Shown here: in pieces, positions 23,401 to 36,900 of the stretch
Layout of the letters: each line of letters begins with the position of its first letter
Numbering within the stretch: position 1 is the first letter of the stretch
Source: Sipunculus nudus
Lineage: Eukaryota > Annelida > Sipuncula > Golfingiida > Sipunculidae
Direction: 5' to 3'
Length of the DNA: 64,000 bases
NCBI GenBank assembly: GCA_026874595.1
Contig: CM049310.1
Location: 40,181,558-40,245,557, forward strand
The notes under the pieces: generated by a model
Database searches by the model: none
Seen by the model: only the letters and a program-made list of their open reading frames with translations
What the model was told of the DNA's origin: nothing
Made by a program: the position numbers and the translations under genes

Positions 23401-26400
23401 TTTAATCATAAGTGGTATGTATATATATGCAGCTAGGAATCAGTCGTTTTATTCTACTGGAGCATTTCTATTAATATGTAGGTGTATATGGTAATTATGC
23501 TGCAAAATTCCCCCATCTGTATGCGTTTTTAAAAGCTTAAGTGAGCAATCAAAATGGGCTGCATAGGCTGCCGATGACGAAAAAACTTGTTAACTTGCAT
23601 AACCAGGAAACTGGTTAAACGGTCCAAATGACCGAAATTGCAAGTAAAAAGGCTTTGGGTCTCGAAGTAAGGTCATTCACAAGGATCAAGTCCGGCTCTC
23701 GAATGGCATGGCTGGGTCTCCGCTGCTGGGATCGGTGGAGGGAATGCGGGTTGCTTCTGGCTTTGTAGCTGTGGATGCTGTAGCTTTCTAACAAGGACAA
23801 AAACCCAGGAGAGAAGATGGCGCCCTATACGGCTCCCTGCTTGGCTTGGCGTGGCACTGCTTAGAGAACATGCTTAAGGAGCACACAGGGCTGAGGTCTT
23901 GACCGCAGCAACCTGTAGCTGCTCGATGAGCGTATACTTCTTTTGGCTTGGCTGCATAGGCATACATACTTAATACACATATATGGAATTATTCTAAGAG
24001 AATATCTCCAGTTTCTGGCTTCATATGTGTAGGTAAGGCATATGTCCTGCAAGTGCATTTATGTAGTGACAGCTTAATTTTAGACAAGTGTCCGTAAAGC
24101 CTAAGTCACAAACATTGCACAACAGGTATATACAACAGGTCTACCACAGAAAATTGGGGAAAATTCCTAGGATAGTTGTGGGTATGTCATACAAAACTCA
24201 GGTGATCTACGACAGAAAATGCTGTCATAGACCCTTGTCGTAGAAATTTGAACATGTTCAAAATTTTTCAGTGTTGTAGGTCAGTCTTTTCTTAAGGCCA
24301 GTCCTGTAGTTCTGTTGTACGATGCCTTACAACTGATTTACAATAAACCTACAAATTACATACAATTTTTAGCTCAGCTGACTATAAGTCATCTGAGCTA
24401 TAGTCATGGCCCATTGTCCGTCTTCCGTCCGTCTGTCTGTAGATGTGGCACGTTTTGAAACCGTAAGACCTAGGAATCCAAAATTAGGCATAATGTTCCC
24501 CAAGATCTCCTACCAAGTCAAAAACTGGGTCTTTGTGACTTCGTTCCTTTGAGAAATTAAGGAAAAAACCTCAATTTTTTATTTAAAAACTATTTTCACA
24601 CTTCAGGATCACCTAATATCAAAACAACTCATCTGTTTTCCTCATATTTGCCATAAATATTCCTCTATATAGTTCTATGTACATGCCAGAAATTAGGTCT
24701 GTATCATATAATTTCAAAAAAGTTGTGGGCTCAAATATAATGCATTTTGTAAAAAATCACGAAAGATATTTGATCACTTAACACAAAACATTTTAAAATA
24801 TTAGCAAAAATAAAAAATTTGTACCTGAGATTTTGCCCAACTTTGGCCACGGCACGTTTTTTTCCTGTAAGTACTGTGGATTTAATTTTCACACCATGTA
24901 TACATAAGGATTTAATCTGTTAAAATCTGAAATTTGAAAATAAAAGCTGCAAAATTAGGCTAGTTATTGAATTTTTTTGGAGGCTCTTGTTGTATTCCCT
25001 TACATTGTCAAGCAGTCCACTTTGGTCACTGTAGGTCATTCAGTGCAGCTCTCTATGCTCCCCAGGCTGTTGGCATAATGTTTAGATGTCCCCAAGATCT
25101 CCTACCAAGCTGAAAACTGGGTCTTTGTGACTTTGTTCCTTTGAGAAATTAAGGAAAAACCTCAATTTTTTATTAAAAAACCTGAGATGAAATTCTGATG
25201 AGACTTGGACAATTTTGATTTTTTAAGGAAAAAAATATCAGGAATTAAATCCTAATATTCAAATGTGATAAAATATTAGGATCTAATGTAAGTGCTAACT
25301 GACAAGATTTAAGAAGATATAAATACTTTGTAGCATTTTATTCATATCTCTTTAAGTTGGCAGGGCTTAGGTGTGAATAACACTGTTAACTTAGTATTAA
25401 AATTAGGAATATTGGTCAAACTTTGTGGGATTAATTTTTAACTCATATGGCCATATATTGAACAGCTGAAAACTTAATTACCTTCACACATTATTTTTTT
25501 ATGAAATGTTACTTTTATATAACACTTACCGTAGGCCTATTTGTTCCCTTGATGGATCACTAAATGGTTTAGCTCATGTCCATTATTCTATAATTTACAG
25601 AGTTTCATTTTAGCATGGCCATTTTCTAATAGCTTTTTTAAAGATAAAATACATGAAAAACCAAAAAATATAAAAAAATTTTGCAGTTACTTATATTTTC
25701 CAAAATTCAGCTGAGTGATGTGACCCATGGATCCCTTGTTTTATAACCTGAGGCCCTACAAATTGTAGGACTTTCCTATGACAGCCCAACGATTGTCGCA
25801 CATTCTACCTGTGACTGACCTACAAATATTCTACCATAGAAGGTCATTCCTGCAACTGCCATGGGTTTGTCTTTAGCTGAAGTCACATTTATCACACAAC
25901 ACAATTGAACACATATACAACAGGTCTACAACAAGAAACTGGGCAATTTTTCTTTTGTATTATGACCACCATACAGACCTCATAAGAATGTAGAGGCTAC
26001 AATTAGGCTAAGACAGCCCTGTTCAATTTCCCCACGACCTTAGAACAACAAATATATTAAATGCGAACACTTCCAAGACATTGTCAAAATAAGACTCTCC
26101 CAGACCTATGATGTCTCTATCTGTCGAGCCCTGCTGAAATTTTACGACAGTCAAAATCGTACTATGTTTGTGACTTAGGCTTAGGGTAATTTTCAGAAGA
26201 TGACAGCTCAAAATGACCATTTAAGATATAGACAATGCAAGCATCTTTTACCAGGCATTGCCAGGCAACACACCAGTAAGCATGACTTTTTACCTTCCTC
26301 ATGGCCTTGGCCAGCATCTGTATGCTACTCTGTATGTCACCACCGACCTGGAGACTCATGGCTGCGGCCTTGATGGCAGATCCCAGCTCCCTGATCCCTG

Positions 26401-29400
26401 CATCAGGAGCCTCAGTAGCCCTGCTGGTAGAAACATTTCCTTATAACTGATGGACTCAATGCAGACATTGTCTCCTGTATGTGGCATGATGACAACAGCA
26501 CTAAAAACACTAACATAAGTTAATCAAAACTTTCAACTTTCATAACCAGATCTGCATAAAGAACAGGAATCAAAGAACTTTATGAAGTCTGTACTTCTAA
26601 CCTTGACTGAATTCACACTTTTTAAACATTAAAACCTCTGGCAAGATATGCATCACTTTTCCTAAGGCTGAAACATCACTACCTAGACCACTATCACTAG
26701 TCATATTTGGATAATGTGATACACCTCACATTATACATGACAATGTTGAATCATAGGATAATCTATAAATATAACAATATTTAAATATTTGTCTAAGAAA
26801 TATTTATATGATAATAATTAAAATAAATTTATTTTTAATAGAGTAAATTGCATTTGCTCTAAACACTTTGCAATAAAAGTATATATCATACACTAAAATC
26901 AAATTAATAAAATATTGATGTGACAAAATATGAAATTCAGGTGGTAGCACACAATGTAAAGTCAGTGTTACTGGCCTACTACAGTAATAAAAATTTGAAT
27001 ATATTTTCTAGTATTGTTATTAATAATTTAATGCATGGACTATATAGTATAACAGATACACTCTGAGTATTGTACAACTAATCTTGTAAGCTGAACAAAC
27101 TCCTTTTGCATGATCCTATTTATAACAAGAGCACCGCAAACGTGCATAATACACTAATTGTGTATCTGGTGACCAGTGACCTCATTTATATATATGAATG
27201 AATTATGATGAGAATGTAATTCAGGTGAGGAACTCTATTGGTAAATATGTATAATGAGTTTCATGAAAAATTAATCCACCGGATTTCTGGTAAGTCACCA
27301 AGGTGTCTCTAAAGTGTGGTGACCTCTGACCTCTTTAAATATTCATGGATTTTGCTAGAAATTGAACTTAGACAAGATATATTATTAATTAACATTTCTT
27401 ATGATTTTTTATCAAAATCATTCATATTCTTCGTAAGTTATCGCAGTGACACCACAAAGTAGGCTAGTGACCCATGACCTTATTAAATCTGCATGGATGT
27501 TGTCCATAATCAAACTTGGGCAGGATAATCTGTTGGGAAGTAGTTACGGTGAGTTTCATGCTTATCCATCAAAGCCCTGGTAAGTTATCACTGCGACACT
27601 AAAAGTTAACGGACAAACAGACAGGTGGGCAGTGGGTATACCATAATACTCCCGTCATATGATCAGCGTATAATAATATGAAAACAGAGCTCCTGCTCAT
27701 GAGGCATGACACAAAAATCTACAAATGTGGGTCACTGTTAAAATTGCCTGAGCCACCTTAATTATTGCACACACAATTTGAAAACTAAAGCCTGACTGAC
27801 CAGCACAAGGTCCCATATTTTTTTCCAGCGTGGCAATATCAATGAACAAAGAATATAAGATGAACAAGAGAAATAATAAACATGTGCCTACTACACTAGT
27901 ATCCTCATGATAATTACAACAAAATGTAAAATCCTGGTATTCAGTGTGGTTCCGATACAACAATGTGATGCCAAAATGTCAGGTCAGGTTGATATCAAAG
28001 TTCCTTTACATACACGGATACACTGTAAAGGATTTCATGAGTAAACCAACATCTGATTCTAACCTTTGTGTTGAGAATTGGACCATCAGTCTTGAGCCTG
28101 GGGGATACTCAAACCCGTTCAGTTTGTCCTTGGCCCATGCAGCACACTGTGGGGTCTTGTATGATGCACAACCAACACCTGAAACAATAAACAAGGGGTT
28201 CAAAATTTATAATATTCACAAATAATATCTATCCTGGCTGATTTGACCTTGAAGGCCCAGTTCAAGGTAACCAATTATGAAGCTCCTCAAAGAAGGTGAT
28301 CAATACAATTAATGTTTCAAATTTGAGGGGAAAATATGTGATACTTTAAAAGTTACAAGGTTCACCAAAAAATTTTATTTTGGCCTATTTGACCTTGATG
28401 ATGAAGGTCAAGGTCACCAGTTTTCAAACTCATCTAAGATTTTGGTAGAAACAATTCATATTTAAAATTTCATGAAAAAATTTGAATTTTTCACAAGTTT
28501 TTGCATTCAAGATATGACACAGACAATGACGACAGACGATAGACCAAACACTATGTCTCCCCCCACAGGGAGGGGAGACATAAATATTACGACTGTACTA
28601 CATGTCCAGGGAATAAAAATAATGGTCAAAAGTAACACTCCTGAAGGAATGCTGGGTAGGGCTGACTTATCACCTTTACCCTAACTTTAAGAAACACTCC
28701 CTCACACTCTGACACACAGACTGACAGGAAAAATTTTGCTCACCATCTGGCCATCACAAAATGTATAACCTCCTTATATTTCAATGAATTTCATTACTGG
28801 ATGCCCATACATGGTGCGTGTTAATTGGTTCTTTACCTGTCAGAAATGTAGTTACAACTGCTTGTCTGCTTCCAGTTTTGTACTAAAGACCTTTGTTAGC
28901 TTTAACAACGTATAAAAATATTACCTAAAGCTAAGTGGTAAGGCCAGAATGATTAGATATGGTGATTTAAATAACAAATTTCTCACAAATATCCAATAAT
29001 ACCATTTTATACCTTTATTTTAACTTAGAACAGCACATTTATTTTAATAGACAGCACACTACATATTATGATATTTTTTTTGCATGTCATTCATATTTAT
29101 ATTTATACATATATATTGATAAAACAGCAGCACTACTTACCTGACTGTAAGTTGAACTGGATGGAGTCCAGCCCTGGGACCACGTTGAACAAGGCATACA
29201 TCTGTTCTTGAGAGATGCCAGGGGACCCTACAATCTCGAGCTTGGTAATGCCATTGTTTGGGAAACTCTGGATGCGATCGATTGGTTCAGACAGGTCTGA
29301 AATGAAACACAGTTGAAAGTCTACATGATGCTGATCCAACATTTTCATAAGTTATTCCATTAATATACATCCTGGTTGAATTCTCAAATGCCTGACCTGT

Positions 29401-32400
29401 GTGGCCAAACCCATACTCTGTATAGAGACCTGCAATCCATTAGTCCAGAAATGAATGCTGCAGCCTCACAAACATTAGGACATTATAAGCCTACTGGGCG
29501 GTTCTGACATATGGTAACTTGGGACCCATGGGTATCGATACTCAGCTGAATTTGTCTTTAAAGATCGGTTTATGAACTTCTTCAAAATATGGGTCCTGTG
29601 ATCTGTTTGAAGCCAACCTGTCTACCCAAACTGGAGTTACCGTAAATCTTGTTTTTATGGCCGCACGTCTATTTATAGCCACACCCTGAGTTTGCAATGT
29701 CTCTGAAAGGAGCTCCCACTGAGGTCCAAATACCCAAAACCCCCCTTAAAAGCCGCACCCCGACTCCGTCTCTGGCCTGAGGGTAAGATAATTAGTTGCA
29801 CTTAGCAAAATAAATCACGACATAGCTGCTTTTATGAAGAATAGAATAAAAAAGTATTAATTACAGAGGTAAAATATGTTGCCAGATTACGTATATTAAA
29901 TATATTTAACGCTCGAGATAGGGACAATACAGATATTTTGTCCCTAACGACTTTTGCACATGGATTGGCAGGCATTTATCAGAAAAAGAAAGATTCCCCG
30001 AACGATCGTTTCGTTTGAATGGTGGTTACGCAAAATTATTCTTGTATGCATCAACATGCTTCTTTGCATGTAAAAGACCATAGTATGAACACTGAATTGA
30101 GGTTTATATGTACATTTATTGAAGCAAAAAGCCTGAATACTATCCACTATTACGCACCATCACGCAGTAGCGTTCAGGGGGTGACATGATGGCTAAGACT
30201 GCTGAGACTGTCAGATTTTCAACCTGCAGGAACTTAATCACGGCTCGTGGTATACATATAAAAATTTATATGTAAAACCTTGACATGTATATCTTTTGTG
30301 CTATATATAACTTGTTATAAAAAATCTTGGTAATTGTCACCAAATAATACGTTTAAAACACCCCAACTGTAACACAGCGGCCCGTTGGGCATGGTCAAGC
30401 AACATTGAAATAAATGCCTACTTTAAACTCATCTGCAGCATTATTTAGCAACGATTATTTGGTTAGAAAGTAAAATGAATAAAAAGCTGACATCGTAAAG
30501 AGTCGCACAATGGCTGATGATCATTTTTGAGTGCCACCATGTGCTGAAATGCCCTGGTGTTCTGCTAAGAATATTTTGAATGGCTGTAAGCTGTGGGTGG
30601 TAAACAGAACAGCCACCTATTTCGTCCCAGTGTGCCTTGCGCGAACGCTACCTTGACAAGATGGCAACCCACACGGACACTTTCTTGAGGGAAAAAAACT
30701 TGCTTACCTTGACCGGCCATTTTAACTTCACTCCAAAATCATTTGTTTTCACGCGTCATGTTTGCTATACGTGCGTATCTCGACATGGTAACTTCTGTTA
30801 TTTTAATATTTAGTTGAGTTGACCAGCGATGTTTTCAAACGCATCAGCAAATTGTGACATGGAGCGATGTCAACGAACGATGTGACGATGATAATACCGA
30901 AGTTACCGGTATGAAAATGATTCGAATCTTCCGAGTAATTCAAGAAATGGAATTTTCATTATAGATTAAGATTTCAAAATATTACTTTTAGAATTAAAAT
31001 ATACAGTGACTTTAAATGGATCAGCAGAATGTTTCTATCCAAAATATATTGAAAAATCAGTAGCAAACAAGAATACGACACGGCATGTAAAATCTGTATA
31101 TTCACCAAATTCCATCGGCTGTAGTGACATGTTCTACCATTTATATCTACAAGCAGGTTTCCCCTCTAACACTATTTCCATTCATACAATATATTCGTGA
31201 TTGTATAAAAAAAAAACAAAGATTAAACAGAAGTAAATGACCGGGCTATATGCATTCAAGGATGAAGGTTTTCCAGAAACATGACATGGGGGCGAGAAGA
31301 TGGGCTATTCAATATTGAGGTACATGTATCAGACATTATGAAAAATGTCAGTAAGTAACCTGCTAAATTTGAACTTTTATAAAGATTTCATAGTGTTCTA
31401 AATTACATATTTTGATTTCTGAATTATTTTTATGAACAACATAGATTCCAAGGCAATTCAGCTCCGTCAAAGGTATGACCTGTAATACCAATTTTTTCCA
31501 ACAGACGTCACCACTAGTCCTCACCATGAATAATCTCATTCATTTTAATCTCGTAATAAGTGTTGTTATTGTTCAATGTTTATTGTTATTGTTTAGTTGA
31601 TTGAATATAATTATTATATTTTATAGGAAACATTTAGACTATTTTATACAATAAATCTGTGACTACAAAGAGTATTTCCTCTGTGGTGTGCTTGATCTCC
31701 TATTATCTCCCAAAGGAGCGCCATGTCCGGGAGAGAGTTCTTCTCACAGTTCATTTCTGATAAACCATCTATTTATGGCCGCATCCTGAGTTCAGAAAAA
31801 AAGTCGAGATTTTCTATTTTGAGTTTGTTTTAAAGGCCGCGGCGATAAAAACAGGATTTACGGTATATACTACCATAAACTAATTTGTAAATGGATGGGC
31901 CCTGTGACCTTTGACCTACTGACCCCACAATCAAAAGGAACCTTCTCCTATAGCTATTGGCAGGTGCCCCACATGACAAATGGTAAAAGAAGAGTGTCAA
32001 TTCCATGCTGGATGCTGACAGGCTGAGGGAAGGGGATTGTCTGTGAGGCCTTTGGCATTCAGTTCTTGGCTCCCAGTCCATAAATTCACCAATAAAATAA
32101 GAAGCACTGACGAGGGCATAAGAATGGCATTTTTCCGCTGATCATTTTCTTCAATAGCCATGGTTCTTGGTATCTCCCTTAGGCATCTTCTCTAGAACTT
32201 ATTATCACATCTGTATGATTCCTGCATCTGTTCTTACTTTAACCATCACAAAGTTCCTAATTCCAGCTGGAGAAGAAAGCGCCAGGATTTTTAAAAATTA
32301 AGACTTTTCACAGATCTTAAATCCTAGCTTTACAATTTCAATGCAAGACTTGGTTTATTTTGTGGGGAAGAAAAACTTGACTACAAAGTTCACATGTGCA

Positions 32401-33844
32401 ACTTGTATGTCCTTTTTTATTCTATGATGAAATTAGGAATTTCCAGAAATGAATGTATCATGTTCTATCAATGAAGTGATTGGTGGTCATTTTATCAAAC
32501 ATCTCTCCCTCATTCTTGTGTGTAAGAAAAATGAATAACTTATAAATTTAATTCAACATATTTTGCTGACAGGAAAGTTGCTTAGTAACCTCAGTATGAC
32601 TCGGCACAGGACCAAGTGTATGTATCTACATTTCTTGTTAAACATGTAAAAAGGATGGATTTCAAAACACATTTGTGGAGTAATTGATCCCAGATTACTG
32701 AAGTGTTGATTAAATTGGCAAAGGTGTGTGCCCTCAAACTACTCCGTTTCTTTTAACAGTTTGACTGTAGTTTTTCAGGTCAGATGTCATTTGCAACCCT
32801 ACGCACGAAAGTTACATTGTCACAGTTTACATTATTATTAAGTTTTTACTCTGACTGCAACCCCCACCACCCAAAGAAGCCTATCATCGCATTTGTTTTT
32901 TCTTTGGAGGCCAAGAAAGCTTGTTGACAGTATCAACAAACTGTTCACATGAGAGACAGAATGCAGCTTACATTACATAAATTGTTTGCCAATCTAAGAA
33001 AAAAAAATCTCACAATAAGTGTAAAGGCTTGCTTTTGCCAGAAAACTCTTTGTTTTCTCCTACACATTCATACATGATCATTATGTTTTTTATTTTAAAC
33101 TGGCCTCTATACCCTGTCAACACAGCCAAGGACACATTTACAGTTACCATAATAATTTCTCAAACTGTTTTCATGACAGTTCTAGACACTGAGATCTGTC
33201 TCAACTCAATACATCTTACAGACTTAATGGTTTTGTGTTAAAAATGTCTTATGGAATATGGTGTACACTGAACCACCCCAGGACCCTCAGTAGGCAATCT
33301 AGCCCGATCTCTCCCCATGTTTATTTTCAAAATCTCAACAAGAACATTTCCTACCTCTTCTTGGTGGAGAATGGAAGCTGGTCCTTTCAGGCTCCCTGGA
33401 CCAGCGGTCTTGCGGTGCTGACATTCTATAGGATCTTGGGGCAGAGTATGGATCATATCGGGATTCGTAGAGATCATCCTGCCATTCTCGCTGACTCGGT
33501 CTGCTACTTTGGTCTTTGTTTTCCTTTGGATTTGCGTACACTGCTTTATAGGCTGCAAATGACATTTATATAACATTAAAAAATTTACTTTTCTATTTTC
33601 ACATTACTTATCTTAATTGTGCATTCCTTCTCTACACTAATTATCATAATCCAATTATGCTCAGACAAAAGGTCTCACGTATTTAATATAAAATCACAAA
33701 AATTGAAGCCCTATCAGGCCTGCCAAATGTAAATGACTTAATAAATGAGCAAGTGCTCTGGAAAAAGAGAGTAGACATCTTTGAAATAAAGAGTGATAAA
33801 AGAATAATATTAGCATCAATTCCCCATTTTTTATCACAGAATGA

Positions 33845-33907
<63 letters not shown>

Positions 33908-36900
33908 TATCATTCCAAAAGTAAGAGATATACATGGGGTACATCCAAATTCACGAAGATAAGGGCATTTTCCACATGGTGTGCCCCATGCTGGACATTT
34001 GCACACAAAAATAATGTAAAATGTCCCATTCTTGTTCTAACTGGACTGTTAAAGCAGGACAGATATAGAAAATCATGGAATTCTTTCATGGGAAAAAAAG
34101 TGCTGCTGAAAAAAAAGTGAAAAAAGGGTAATTAGCAGGGTTGGCTGATAAATGTCACTGGTAAATCCCGGAAATTCTGGCATGGACAATACCCCCTCTG
34201 GCAAATAAGTGGCAATTAATTGGCAAATATAAAATATTATCCGTGTTTGATTACTGTTACAAAGATCTACATACTACAAAGACCAAAAGTATCATAAGGA
34301 CTGCTCCAAATATGCGTCATTTTCAGGAAAACCAAAAAAAAAGAGTTACTCTTTTTAGAAAGAGTGATTTGGCAGGCATGCCTGTCCTGATGTGTTTAGA
34401 GGGCATAAATAACTAGACATTTCTTGGCACCGCAGGTGCCAGAGTATCCCCAGACATAGTAGGCCCCCCCCTACAAGAACAGACCCCCATTTTTAGCAGC
34501 ATATACTGTCACTTGGCATATTAATTGGTTCTTCCATCTAACAATCCACAATCTTGTTGAAGATGTTGGTCCTGTGACCTTGATCTTTTTAAAGATGTGT
34601 CCTGTGACCTTGACCTTTGACCTCATGACCCCAAAATCAATTGGAGTCTTTGCTTTTCCAATGGGACATAAACAAGTCAAGTTTGAAATCCATACATCAA
34701 TAAAAGCAGGAATTATCATCCAGAAACTAATTTTTGGACATATGGCTCCTGTGACCTTCACCTTTGACCTTGTGACCTCAAAATTGATAGGGGTCTTCCA
34801 CTCTTGGCAGGTGATCTATATGTGCAAGATGAAAGATCTGAGATGAATTGTTTGGCTGAAAATGCAACCACAATCTTTTTAAAGAGGTTTTCTGTGACCT
34901 TGACCTTTGACCTCATGACCCCAAATTCAATTCCGGTCTTGCTTTTCCAATGGGTCAAATACAAGTCAAGTTTGAAATCCATACATCAATAAAAGAAGAA
35001 ATTATCGTCTAGAAACTAATTTTTGGACAGATGGCTCCTGTGACCTTCACCTTTGACCTTGTGACCTCAAAATTGATAGGGGTCTTCCACTCTTGGCAGG
35101 TGAACTATATGTGCAAGATGAAAGATCTGAGATGAATTGTTTGGCTGAAAATGCATCCACAATCTTTTTAAAGAGGTTTCCTGTGACCTTGACCTTTGAC
35201 CTCATGACCCCAAATTCAATTCCGGTCTTGCTTTTCCAATGGGTCAAATACAAGTCAAGTTTGAAATCCATACATCAATAAAAGCAGGAATTATCATCCA
35301 GAAACTAATTTTGGACATATAGCTCCTGTGAGCTTCACCTTTGACCTTGTGACCTCAAAATTGATAGGGGTCTTCCACTCTTGGCAGGTGAACTATATGT
35401 GCAAGATGAAAGATCTGAGATGAATTGTTTGGCTGAAAATGCATCCACAATCTTTTTAAAGAGGTTTTCTGTGACCTTGACCTTTGACCTCATGACCCCA
35501 AATTCAATTCCGGTCTTGCTTTTCCAATGGGTCAAATACAAGTCAAGTTTGAAATCCATACATCAATAAAAGAAGAAATTATCGTCTAGAAACTAATTTT
35601 TGGACAGATGGCTCCTGTGACCTTCACCTTTGACCTTGTGACCTCAAAATTGATAGGGGTCTTCCACTCTTGGCAGGTGAACTATATGTGCAAGATGAAA
35701 GATCTGAGATGAATTGTTTGGCTGAAAATGCATCCACAATCTTTTTAAAGAGGTTTCCTGTGACCTTGACCTTTGACCCCAAATTCAATTCCGGTCTTGC
35801 TTTTCCAATGGGTCAAATACAAGTCAAGTTTGAAATCCATACATCAATAAAAGAAGGAATTATCGTCTAGAAACTTATTTTTGGACAGATGGCTCCTGTG
35901 ACCTTCACCTTTGACCTTGTGACCTCAAAATTGATTGGGGTCTTCCTCTATTGGCAGATGACTTATATGTGCAAGATGAAAGGTCTGAGATGAAATGTTT
36001 GGCTGAAAATGCATCCACAATCTTTTTAAAGATGTGTCCTGTGACCTTGACCTTTGACCTCATGACCCCAAAATTATTTGGGTCTTGCTTTTTCAATGGG
36101 ACATATATAAGTCAAGTTTGAAATCATTACATCAATAAAAGTAGGAATTATCATCCAGAAACTAATTTTTGGACAGATAGGTCATGTGGCCTTTACCTTT
36201 GACCTTGTGACCCCAAAATTTATATGGATCATCCACTATTGGCAAGTGAGCTATATATTCTAGATGGAAGACCTGGGATGGAAGTTTGGCTTAAAATGCA
36301 TCCACAGTATCTTTTAAAATGCCAGTCCAGTGACCTTGACCTTTGACCTCATGACCCTAGAACCTATAGGGTTCTTACTTTAGTGGTGGGCCATACATAA
36401 GTCATGTTTGAAATCCATATGGCTATCAAAACTGGAGATATCATAAGAGGTGTATGATTTTCACCATATATGGCAATATTCAAGGTCAAGGCCACTATCA
36501 TAGGTAAGGTCATGACCCCAATTTAAATAAGCATCATCCCACAACCCATACCTATGTATATGCATAATATTAAAGAAATCTGTCCATTAGTTTTTGACTT
36601 ATAATGCTAACAGTACTGTAAGGTGGCAATTTTGGGGGTATTAAACGGCACGAAAACAAGTAAAGAATAATAGGTGGCGCCACCAGTTTCTGGAACATGA
36701 CAACCCTATCCATGATCTTCCATCAACTTGATTTTGGGATAAATCCATGCAAGATTTCTTGAGATATTAAAGAATTTGTGTGATTTTCCCCAAAGTTGGA
36801 CCTATTCAAGGTCAAGGACACTCTCCTAGTAAAGGTCATGACCTCATTTTAAATAGGCGTCGTCCTCTTACCCATATCTATACATATACCAAGTTTGGTA

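Noticed and set aside
33235..33576. 112-residue ORFs on both strands across RBM45 exon 5
   Set aside because: They are shadows of the real exon in other frames.
34471..36096. A series of 62-96 residue ORFs on both strands, repeated every 289 bp
   Set aside because: They follow the tandem array, change frame between units and have no domain; they are by-products of the repeat.
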